A DNA stretch of 64,000 bases from Euwallacea fornicatus. Taxonomy: Eukaryota; Arthropoda; Insecta; Coleoptera; Curculionidae. This document shows, piece by piece, positions 45,930-56,663 of the stretch; the first letter of the stretch is position 1; each line of letters begins with the position of its first letter. The notes below the pieces were generated by a model. That model saw only the letters and a program-made list of their open reading frames with translations, had not been told where the DNA came from and did no database searches. The translations under genes and the position numbers were made by a program. The stretch is taken from contig NC_089570.1 in assembly GCF_040115645.1 (NCBI RefSeq), forward strand, positions 62,001 through 126,000, in the 5' to 3' direction.

Positions 45930-48174
45930 AAATAATAAGAGGACTTGCTGGGAGATTAGCATCAAAGAATCAATGCCAATGTCAGACGCAAAAATTATGG
46001 CTTATATTGCTATGAGAAGTTCAATTAAACATTGACGTAAGAGGTGCATCACGTACGTTTAAAGGATAAGGATTATGCGTTTCATTCGAAAATAGCAATC
46101 CTTGCAGCAAATTCAATGCTAGGGACACATGCATTTCGTTGAATTTATCTATGAATGAGACTGGCAAGGTATGATGGTTAGTTAACAAGTAAAAAAAAAA
46201 CGACAATTTCTTGTTAGAATAACGCAAAAAAAATATATCTAACCAAGTACCTATTGTAACTGACTGATTAAGACCAAAACAAAAAACAAATAAGTAACAT
46301 TAAATGCTAAAACAATGATGTGCTGTTTCATCCCTTATTCTTAGCCACAAAACAGATACAAACCCACTCATTCTTCAATGCTTACTGCTGATAACTAACA
46401 TCACACACAACTAATCAATGACAGTAAATTGTTATGTAATTCTAGGGTAGTGAAATATGATCAAAACAGCTATTTTAGGCTTCATTAGTTAACGTTGATT
46501 TCTTTATTTTAAAACTACAGTCTATGTCCTACAATAATGTTTATATGAAAGTTCAGGCAGATAGCTAAAACTATGAAATCTCCAATTGTTTTAGTTACAT
46601 ATGCTTCTAATATACAGACATTCGATAGTGGACTATGGATACTAAATAGGCATGCAATTGTACACATTAGGAATAAGGATATTGAAATAGGTTTGCCTAG
46701 TATGATAAATATAATAAAGCATATTTTTGGAAAGTTATATGCCACGCGTTAACACATAACCATATTTTTCCAAAATAACTTTGCCCCATCTTGGTGACCC
46801 AAGTATGTCTTTTGGTCTCTCTTTGTCTCAGCTTTAATGAGAACAAAGAGACTTTTGCTATGAATCCTTCGTTGAATATAAACGAAAGATTTGGCTAAAC
46901 AACATTTTTGATTGGGCAATGTAGGTCAAAAATGCGGCCATTAAAACAAATTGTATTTGGCATGCCATAGAACGTGAACCATGGAATTTGTTGCAAGGGA
47001 TTTTTTGGACAATGCTATTAACTAAAATCGACGAAAACTTTTGGCACGACAGGAGCAACTCACTTGCACTTAAATCACAATAAATTAATGAAAATCTCCT
47101 CACCTTTACACAAAATATTCAGGAAAATGTTTGAAGGAAACACTGAAATCAAGACCACACCATTTTCTGCCACAAACACATGATATGTGATTTGTTTGAT
47201 GCCAGCCCGTTTGACGTTCTTTCAAATTTTCGCGCCATTTAAATTATTTATTTTGGAATTATAGAAAATTGTCGAAGATCTCTTAGAATCGGAAGCGACA
47301 TGAACAAAAATTTAAAAAATACACTTGTCGAATTGGTATAATCATTTAAAGAAGCCAGAGACCCGTGCCTTTGCTTTTATTTTTATTAATCTTTTCTTAC
47401 TACTTTTTGGCTGCAATGAGTCTAAGTGGCAATTTATAGATTGCTAGCTCTTGAAAATTAAATTTCATAAAACATGTGTGCTGACATTTGGAATTTAGAA
47501 TATATTTAAATTTGAAAATCATCTGTAAAAAATAAATTAGAATTTCAAACTTTTATACTGTATATTTGGTTGCAGATACGCAGAAAAAAAATTAGATTTT
47601 TTTTTTGTCGAGCTGAATTAGAATAGTTTTCCGCATTAAACAATGAAGTAATGGTCATTTACGTGTAACAAATTGAAAGAACATTATAAGTTAGGTAATA
47701 TTCAATGTTTTTTTAGTTAAGTTAAAATTCAAGTGAAATTAAGACGTGATAGATCCAAACAAAGTATAAAACGGTCATTATTTACATTCTTGACAAAGTT
47801 AAGCTGTGTTGACTACCCCATCTATTCCAAACTTAAAACAATAAGTTCATCACAGTACTGCTCTAAAGTTGTACACACTGCCATAGAAAAAACATTTAGT
47901 TCTTTCAAATTTTACATGAAAAATGCTCTGGTGTAATAAATTCAGCAAATGCAAGATAGTACAAAAAGTTCATCAATGAAGATAGCCTATTGGCAGATTT
48001 AATGACAATAACGTTTGTGACGTGTGACATTTCGAGAAATGTCATCAGTCATTTCTTAATTTTTTACATTTTCGTTTTGTTTTTGTGTGTGTTTGGCATT
48101 TTAAATCTGAATAGTAATCTGGTTCTTTGTATCATAGTAATCATAGTTTAGTGGTTGTTTGTATATAGTTGTAA
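45930..48174. other. Intergenic DNA between the fork head gene and TBRG1
   Basis: At 47104 a strong minus-strand donor (aaag before gtgagg) could close a non-coding exon of about 47104-47240 belonging to the fork head transcript; that region also carries a short uORF-like ATG frame. I find no convincing protein gene. Near 48000-48100 lies the probable promoter of TBRG1. Confidence 0.35.
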
Positions 48175-49530
48175 ATGTCTGTAGATGCTGTGCCAAAAAC
48201 GAGGTAAATAGTAAACTCCTTCAGTTCCTCTTTTACGGTGAGAATCTTAAAATGATATACTGCCTTTCCTTCTGCAATTGTCCCTCTGTTTATATGTTTC
48301 TCTTTGTCTGTGAACGTACATTAAAAAAAGACAGTCTCTGGTTTTGACAAGGCCAAGCTATATTTCTAGTCATAATCAAACAAAAACAAGTCGAAAATCA
48401 AATCAAATTTAGTGGGGTCCTAGGTAGCTAGATATCAAGCATCAAACTAAGTTTCTAAATTTATTTATCTGATTTTTTAATTGTATTTAAATATATACCA
48501 AAGGCCAATCTATTGCCAGCAATACCTGCATTTAATCCAAAATTCAATGACAGCTAAATATCAAAACTCTTTCAAGCCAAAACGGCCTAGTTCGGTAAGC
48601 TATCGACAAAAACTGTCTGTTTTAAAGCGAATGATAGTGGAATATGTGCACGAAAATGCAGCACTAGTTGACGAGCTGGAGGAGGTGCAGATCAATATTA
48701 TCATTAGGAAAGAAGAGAGAAAATTTCTTTTGCGGAAGCTGTGTGAATATGAACCGCAGCTTTGCCAGGAAATACAAAATGTTGCCAAAGGCACAGCCCT
48801 TGCCCAATCCACTACAAGTGATGTTAAGAAATCTAGAAAAAAATCATCAGAGTCTTCAGTAACAGAGAGGAGGTCTTCAACTTCAAAGCCTCGGAAACCT
48901 AGTGTTAAAAGCAACAAGAAAAAATTTATTCAACCAGTTTTAGTTGATAGTGTTGGAAGACCTTTATTTCCAATTGATCTTGGAAGGTTAACAATTCATT
49001 CGTTAGGAGATGTGGTAATAGATCTTCCAGAGTTCCATTGTGAAGAAGCCATTTTCCCAATTGGTTATGTATCAACCAGGATTTATGGCAGTTTAAGAGA
49101 CCCAACTGTAAAATGCATCTACACATGCAAAATATCAGAAGAAAATGGTAATCCGCTATTTGCCATTGCTTCAGATGATGGCACCTCTGAAATCACTGGG
49201 GATACCCCAGACATTTGCCACTCACTACTTCTCCAGCAAATCAACGATGCTCTTTCGCTGAATGTGGTCAGCACTCGACCAAGGGGCAATGAATTTTTTG
49301 GCCTGACACATCCGACGGTCCTGCATTTACTTCAGACTTATCCAGGAAGCCGGAAGTGTATTAACTACAAGTGGACGAGGTTTGAAGTTTCAAAGACTGC
49401 TGAAACCAGCAAAGACTACAATGATGCTGGTCTGAGCTATGACTATTTACAAAGAAGTATTAATATGTGTAAATATAAGATGGCACCGGATGTGCTACAA
49501 AAGCCCAGTGATTATATTGATTCGCTCTAG
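48175..49530 (+). CDS. TBRG1: TBRG1-like FYR-domain protein
   Basis: Two exons fit: 48175-48203 (MSVDAVPKTR, donor gtaaat) and 48504-49530. Together they make 1056 nt in phase, or 351 residues. If the first exon is wrong, translation would start at the ATG at 48547. The protein has a basic N-terminus, a helical stretch (VHENAALVDELEEVQ and KEERKFLLRKLCEYE) matching TBRG1, a Lys/Ser-rich linker, an FYRN domain (about 160-215; FPIDLGRLTIHSLGDVV, then PIGYVSTRIYGSL) and an FYRC domain (NEFFGLTHPTVLHLLQTYPG, KCINYKWTRFEV). In mammals TBRG1/NIAM is nuclear, chromatin-linked and slows the cell cycle. An AATAAA lies within 20 nt of the stop (about 49541), so the 3' UTR is short. Confidence 0.92.
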
Positions 49531-49798
49531 TTTTGGTACAATAAAAATAAGTGTCCAGGGTTAAACTTCTCTTATGTAGACGGAAATTGATCAAGTACGC
49601 TAGAGTAATAAATAAAATAAAGTACACATATTGGGGCTTGTTTAATGTTTAACAGTAGGTATCTGCACATGTAAATACATATACTTACATCAAGACGTCG
49701 TCGTAATGCAAGCACAACATCAGTGCATCTCATTCCTTTGCGTGCCGGCGTTACGCCTTGCAATTTTTCCCAATCCCCTCAGTTTTTTTTTTGTTCTT

Positions 49799-49920
49799 CA
49801 GAGAATTGGCGGCCATTCTTGTCGATTCGCCGCCGAGTAAATATCTATAAAGGCCACGACAAAAGCGAGAATTTTACCGGCGGCGCCAAGACCGGTCTGG
49901 CTAAGCCGTTTAAGTCTTGA
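49799..49920 (+). other. Possible terminal exon of an unidentified gene
   Basis: A long pyrimidine tract ending in ttcttcag precedes a GC-rich frame, NWRPFLSIRRRVNIYKGHDK and onward, that ends ...AKTGLAKPFKS at a TGA (49918-49920). An AATAAA follows at 49973. It looks like a last exon, but I recognise no family and find no upstream exon. Confidence 0.3.
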
Positions 49921-49989
49921 CGATCAGGGGCCTTTATGTTAAGGCTTCTTGATATTGTAATATAAGAATTCCAATAAATGTGTGCTCAC

Positions 49990-51730
49990 TGGAAGACTGT
50001 AAGAATGATCAAAAACAATCAATCTGAATAAACAAAGTTTAGTACATTTTTTTTGTTCATTTATTTCTCCATATCAAAGCGATATTTCGCGTTGAAGATG
50101 GCAATTTCACTCGCTCAATTTTTTAAAATACGGATCTGGCGTCTTTTTCGGTTTAACCGATTTTTTTATTTCGAAATTTGTGAATACACTTAGAAAGGAC
50201 AGCTCCCTTTAATATCTATGATTCACATGTGTTTTTAGGGAACTGCGAACACTGAGATCACTATGAAAATGGAGCAGAAAGGAAAAACGCGCGTCTACTA
50301 AAAGCACTGTTGACCAAAGAACCTCTTCACTTATAAGGTAGGTGCTAATTTTGGTTTTTATTTAAATTGGACAGACTGTTATTAATACCAATAAATAAAT
50401 AAACTCGTCTCGAGAACGCTAGAAAACCGTTTGTGAGGAGTTAAATACTTGTAGCTACATATACGTCCATATTTTATAATGGGTCGTTATCTAGTGAAAC
50501 AAGGACCAGAAGAAGTTATTCGTTGGTCTGGTCACTATTGTACATAATAATAATAAGTTCCAGCAGTCTATCTGAGAACACATTAACGAAACGCGAAGCC
50601 GAACGCGTCGACTTTTTATAGTTTCTCAGTGAAACATTCCATTGAATAATGGTGGTATAGATCAGGGACCATATTTAGTCAAATAATTTTTATTAGAGAA
50701 CATCGTTTATGACGATGCAATAGATAGTCACCAACATAATGTAGATTCATGTCATCGGTTGAAATGGGTAGAGAGAGTTGGAGATATCTAATTCGAACCA
50801 GAGGAAGAAGTAGTTATTTGCTAAATATATTTGCTGAGTTTCTTGACGTCCACCTGCAAGTATGCGTGCAACGGGAGTTCGACTGGTCATTCCTAAGAAG
50901 TGGTCTTAAGGAATTATTTTTAAGATCTTTGACGAGATACGGATTGTATTGCGATTTGCAGCATGTAAATTGTTTGCATAAATATGGACTTACGCTTTGA
51001 AAACGGGGGTTTCCATGAGAGCCACTCATTAAGGCACAAGTATTATCTGTGTATAGTTCAGAAACAACGCTACTTCCAGCAGAATTTTACCAATTAAAAA
51101 AAGAAGTTTCTACCTCTCCGATGCAGCAGGTAGGAACGCGATAAAACAGTTTGATAAAACACATGAATAAAGTTATTATCATACATATAATATGGAAAAA
51201 ATAATGACGAGGGCAATTTTTTAATGACCTAACCAGGACCCTTTTTGTAACCAGACAGTGGTGTGGCGACCCGCGAAGCCTCCGATGGCAGGTTGTATTC
51301 AAGCCGCGCATAGGGCGTAGGGGTTTATACATCATATCTCGGACTATGATTGCTTCACTATTGCAGAGGCGTATCACTGAAATTTTGCCAATTCGTTTTG
51401 CATTTGTAATACGTATTTTCATAATGTGCACAAAGCACACGCGTCTCGGACTTGGGCAAATTAAGTTGCAATTAATGAAAGTAATTATTGCTACTCAGTC
51501 TGGGCCCAAATTTCGTGTGGTCATGAATTGAAATTGGGTCAAGGAAAATCATGTGAGGCGCTCATGAATTCGGTCAAGATAGAGATGTAGGGTCTCGAAA
51601 CCCCCGCCTAACACGACACTAGGCCGTTTAGATTAAGATCTCATCATCTAATCTTTGTCCTGGGTAGGACCGATAATTTATATTATTTGGACAAATTCTT
51701 GAACAAATTGAACGCATTTTCTAGCAGATA
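49990..51730. other. Non-coding DNA between the gene island and the second transposon nest
   Basis: I see no supported gene, RNA gene or complete repeat. Short open frames here have no recognisable motifs. Confidence 0.5.
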
Positions 51731-51982
51731 CAGTGGCACAAAAAAGTCTCCGTACGGTTAGTTATCACACAAACTTATGGAGTTTTAGAGGCAACACAAA
51801 TAGTTTATCAACAAAATATATAACAATCTATAACAAGGAACATTCCTTAGTCCATTAACAATGATAATCAAGAAGTGAGTCGAAGAAATTCCAATTTTAA
51901 ACGAACTTTTCTTAATATTGGACACATTATTGACTAAACTAATATTAACTAAATTTAATTGAATTATTGGAACAATAAATGT

Positions 51983-53008
51983 TTAATATTTTATGGCGTT
52001 TCCTTTAGACTTTAACACTGCATGTAATAGTCGATTCATAGAATTAACTAAATTTGATGTTACATTAGGCGGTACTTTGGACCATTCTTTTAATAATGCT
52101 TCTTTTAAGTCATTTTTATTAGTAATTGTATATGATCTTATTTTTCGCTCCAAGTGTTCCCACAGATGCTCAATCGGATTTAGATCAGGCGATTGGGGTG
52201 GGTGATTTAAAATACTCTTAACGTTAAGCCATTCTTTTGCTAGACGCGTGGTACGTTTTGGATCATTGTCTTGCATAAAAATAAAAGATCTACTAAGGCT
52301 CAACTTTTCCGCACTAGCTTTAAGATTTGTTTTTAAAATGTTCACATACGCTTTACTGTCCATTATTTCGTCAACAAAACACAGATTGCCTATTCCTGCT
52401 GCCGACATGCAACCCCAAACCATAACGCTTCCGCCTCCATGTTTGACCGTTGCAGATAAATTTTTGATTTCAAACTCAGTATTCGGTTTTCTCCACACTT
52501 TTCCTTTGCCATCCAATCCATGAATGTTAAATTTGCTCTCGTCACTAAAAATTATGTTGTTCCAGAAGTCCTGGTCCTTATTTAAATGCTCTTTAGTATA
52601 TTTCAACCGTTTTAGCCTGTTTGCTTTCGAAAAAAAGGGCTTTTTGCGGATGGATCTGGCTTTATAACCGTTGCATCTTAGAAAGAACATTTCGAACCGT
52701 TTCGTCACTACAATTTAGGTTTAAGTCTTTTTTTTATTTTTATTGATTTGCGTGGCGGTTACTTTTGGATTTTTCTTAATGTGACGCACAATATATCGTT
52801 CCTCTTGCGCTTTCAGAGTCTTTGGGCGTCCAGTTCTTGGTCTTGTTTTTACCATACCATGTTTTCCATAGCGCTCAATTGTATATTGTACCGTTGACTT
52901 AGATCTCTTTACCATGTTTGCTACTTTAGCCATTGAATGGCCATCACAATACAATTTAATGATTAACTGCCTCAAATCGGCATCAATTTCACGATTTTTT
53001 GAATTCAT
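51983..53008 (-). pseudogene. Tc1 transposase of element J
   Basis: The ATG at 53008 starts MNSKNREIDADLRQLIIKLY, a paired-type HTH, then a GRP-type hook and VRHIKKNPKVTATQI. Two frame changes between about 52670 and 52735 break the gene. Downstream the frame is open with IIFSDESKFNIHGLDG, KHGGGSVMVWGCMSAAG, MQDNDPKRT and SPDLNPIEHLWEHLE, ending NAIKY at 51983. The catalytic residues are kept; the copy is broken only in the middle. Confidence 0.88.
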
Positions 53009-53265
53009 GATGTACTCTTTGAGATGTTTTTAGTAACTGATACATATTATTGCGAAGCTAACCACATAGGAATTTTTATTTATCGGCGTTCCTTCGCAGC
53101 AAAAAAGATTATTGCGTACATCTTTGAATCGTACGAAGACTTTTTTGTGCAAGAATATGTCCAATATTACGAAAAGTTCGTCTAAAATTGGAATTTCTTT
53201 GACTAACTTTTTGATTATCATTGTTAATGGACTAAGGAATGTTCCTTGTTGTAGATTGGTATATA

Positions 53266-54901
53266 CAGTGGTGGCCATAGAAATAGGACCACTACTGGTT
53301 CAATTTTAAATATGGAGAAGAGTTTATTGAAAGTTATTCTATCTCGTTCGAAATAGGGTTCTAAATTTCACCAAGGTTGGTAATTATGTGTGTCAATAGA
53401 AACCAGGGGAATTACCTTATACTAGAATTGTACTTCCCCTGTTTCGTTCAGACAGTCAAAACTAAGGTGGTCATAATAATAGGACCAGTGTATTAAAAGC
53501 TCGTTATTTTTTTAATAACTTTCATAATTCCTCATTCATTAGAATAGCAATTGAAAGGTAAGTCTAATTAATTATTTCGAAGGATTTTGATGCATTTTAA
53601 TAATTAATATACAAACAGATGGGGCGTAAAAACCACTGTTCTTTAACTGAAAGAATTAGAATATAAACACTTAGAGATGAGGGCAATTCCCTGCGTCGAA
53701 TTTCTCAAAAACTAGGAAGATCGAAAACGTTAATAATAAATGCTCTCAAACACGAAGAACAACAAGAAAATCGCGGTCGTAAGAGGAAAACAACCATTTT
53801 GACCGACCGCCGAATAAAGCGAGAATCCCAAAAAAACCCTTTTTTAAGTTCCAAAGAACTTCAAAAGGTCCTAAAATTGGAAATAAGTTCCAGAACTATC
53901 CGAAGACGATTGCAGGAAGTTCATTTACATGGCCGAGTGGCTCGGAAGGTACCGTTGTTATCAAAAACAAACAAATTAAAAAGAATAAAATGTGCGAAAA
54001 ATCATCTTCGCTTTGAAAACGAAGATGATAATATAAAATTGTGGAAAAATGTTCTTTTTTCGGTTGAAACAAAAATTAATTTGTTTGGTTCGGATGGTCG
54101 ACGGTACGTGAGGCGGCCACCAAAACAGGAATTGCTTCCAAAACATACTCTAAAAACCCTTAAACATGGAGGTGGTAATATAAAATTGTGGGGTTGCTTC
54201 TCTTGGTTCGGTGTTGGTCCTATTTTTTGGATAAAAGGAATCCTGAACCAAGAGGAATACCTTAAAATAATGAAAAATGTTATGCTATCATATGCTTCGG
54301 AAGAAATGCCATTAATTTGGAAATATCAACAAGATAATGATCCGAAACATACGGCTAGGCGAGTGAAACAATTTTTTCAAAATGAAGCAATTTCTGTTGT
54401 GCCATGGCCTTCACAATCGCCGGATCTGAATCCCATCGAAAATCTTTGGGTACACCTTAAGGCTGCTGTGAGGAGTCATCAGGTCAAAAATAAAGAAGAA
54501 CTGTGGTCCGTAGTCCAACGGGAATGGGAAGCTATTCCTGTTGAGCTCTGCCAGCGTTTAATAAGATCAATGCCTAAAAGATTAAAGGCAGTGATTGCCC
54601 AAAAGGGAGAAGCAACGAAATATTAAACATTAGGCCATATTCAATTGCTAATTTCGTTTTTTTTTTCCTTTTTTTTTTGATAATGTTTTACCGGTCCTAT
54701 TTTTATGACCACATATTTATTTTGTTTTTATTGTTTTATTGAAGACTTTTATTTATTTTTCGTTAAATTATATTTTTGTATATTGTTTTCTTTATTATTA
54801 AATGTATTCTAGTTTTTTTTTGTTCAAATTTTTTATCTCTTTACTGATAAAAATAAAAAATTGAAATTTTTGAAGTGGTCCTATTTTTATGGCCACCACT
54901 G
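53266..54901 (+). mobile_element. Tc1-like element K (1636 bp) with IR/DR ends, inside J
   Basis: The outer termini cagtggtggccatagaaata (53266) and the inverse ending at 54901 lie between TA pairs. Inner copies occur at about 53463 (aaggtggtcataataatagg) and 54690 (ggtcctatttttatgaccac), 185-195 bp from the ends, a textbook IR/DR layout. Excision in silico rejoins the inverted repeat of J. Confidence 0.93.
53619..54626 (+). pseudogene. Tc1 transposase of element K, one stop and a dead active site
   Basis: The ATG at 53619 starts MGRKNHCSLTERIRI, followed at once by a TAA (53664-53666). The rest of the frame is open through LRRISQKLGRSKTLIINALK (HTH), GRKRK, the catalytic core and a final EATKY. 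The first catalytic site reads LFSVETKINLFGSDG: Val instead of Asp (GTT for GAT). The second Asp (QQDNDPKHTA) and Glu (SPDLNPIENLW) are intact. Of about 335 codons only these two lesions stand out, so the copy is young. Confidence 0.92.
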
Positions 54902-55044
54902 TATTTTGTTGATCAACTATTTGTGTTGTCTCTAAAACTCCATAAGTTTGTGTGATAACTAACCGTACGGAGACTTTTTTGTGCCACTGTATATCACATC
55001 CTATGTCTTGTGGCCGAGTTGGCTCGAATGTACGGTTTCAACTA

Positions 55045-55214
55045 CAGTCGAACCTCCATAACTCGAATTTTAAGGGACCGCAAAATAACTTCGAATTAAA
55101 GAGAAAAAAGTGGATAATAAAATAAATAATATTTATTGCATTACACATACAAATATTTGATTTAAAAAAATATATTACATATCGGACTAAATAAAACATT
55201 TAAATCTATACATA
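55045..55214. mobile_element. Left end of a pogo/Tigger-type element
   Basis: After a TA the sequence starts cagtcgaacctccataactc, the style of terminus seen on the Tigger element at 1177. The body is cut after about 170 bp by Tc1 H, and no matching right end is found in the window. Confidence 0.6.
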
Positions 55215-56663
55215 CAGTTACTCACATAATTGAGTATACACCTCTGAATTTATCAAATATGGTTCTAATTTTCAAATTTTAACCGACTTTTTGAATGCCG
55301 ATTCTGCATCTAAATAAGTCTTACAATGTCGACAACATTATAATAAAAAAAGAAATTTCAAAAAAGTGCTTTTACAACGGATTTTGAATATTTTAAAAAA
55401 TCAAAGCGAATTACGATGACACAAAATTGAAGATACGCCTGCAAATAATCTATAAAATATCTACGGAATTTAGAAAAAAATGTTGTTTATGCACTTAGGA
55501 ATTCTTGGTTTTATATATCAGTTGTTTTCTGTAGTTACTTGCATTAGTAAATCATCTTAAACAAAAATGGCACGTGTTCGAAGCGAAATATCAATTGATA
55601 TAAGAAAGCAAATTATAAAGTGGTATTGCCAAGGAAAATCGTTTCGTGAAATAGGAAAATTGATTGACAAAAACCATTCCACAATAAAGAAGATTATTAA
55701 TCGATACAGATATGAAGGAACAATCGAAAATAAACCTGGAAGAGGAAGGAAAAGGATCCCGAGTTCTCAAGATGAGCGTTTTATATTGCAACAAATTAAA
55801 GGAAATCCTAAAAGAAGTGTTGCACAACTACGTCAGGAGGTCGAGGAAAGAATACATCGGACGACATCCAATGAAACAATACGAAGAGTATTTCGGAACA
55901 ACAATTTTCATGGTAGAATTGCACGTAGGAAACCCTTCATCTCCAAACGAAATCGTCTTAAAAGATTGGAATTTGCCAAAAAATATGTTAATTGTGATGT
56001 ATCGTTTTGGAACAACGTAATATTTTGCGATGAGACCAAAATCAATTTATTTGGCTCTGATGGTCGTCAAATTGTCTGGAGAAAGCCTTCAAAACAGAGC
56101 ACACCGTTCCTGCTGTAAAACACGGAGGTGGTAGTGTACTATTGTGGAGGAACTGGGACTTTGGAATTCATCGACGGCATTATGAATAAGGAGAGATACC
56201 TGGAAATAAAAAAAAATAAAAATAAATAAACAATATAATTCCTTCCTAAATAAGAAGGGGCTATCGGCCTACGTGGCCTTTCTGCCCATGTTGGTATTTA
56301 CAAGTGTTATAATGATAGTAATCGTAGTCTCAAAAACAGTATCATCCACAACAATCATCCCAAAACCACCAGCACCAATCACACTCAGTAGACCAACCAA
56401 CATCCAACTTTCACAGCACTGAACAAAAGTGTAAGCATATCAGGCACATCAAACATCCCACATCTAATCTATGTCTTGGTAGTGTTCAATCAGAGTTGTG
56501 CCCGGTGTGAGGTAACGTGAGTTTCTAGTCTGTCGGTCAATGCACAGTCCAACAACGATGACCCAGTTTTCTCTTTGTCTTTCCACTTTTTTTGTATTTG
56601 TAATAGTCTGTATGAAATTTTTGTCATGTTAGTTTTTTCGTATAGCGCTTCGTTGGAAGAATT

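Larger units (their letters stand above)
51731..54989 (-). mobile_element. Tc1-like element J with about 200-bp inverted repeats, hosting element K
   Basis: The termini cagtggcacaaaaaagtctc (51731) and the inverse ending at 54989 are flanked by TA. The inverted repeat continues inward for about 200 bp (landmarks ggaacattccttag and aaattccaattttaa on the left; the inverse at 53160-53262 on the right). An inner repeat, tacgaagacttttttgtgc, lies near 53135. Without K the element is about 1.62 kb, a normal Tc1 size. Confidence 0.9.

Noticed and set aside
46515..47103. Two minus-strand frames (76 and 81 residues) as small genes
   Set aside because: They have no recognisable motif and no Met start for the longer one, and the second begins exactly at a splice donor, so they are more likely intron sequence.
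50749..51029. Overlapping frames near 50.8 kb
   Set aside because: No family likeness and both strands equally open; probably chance.
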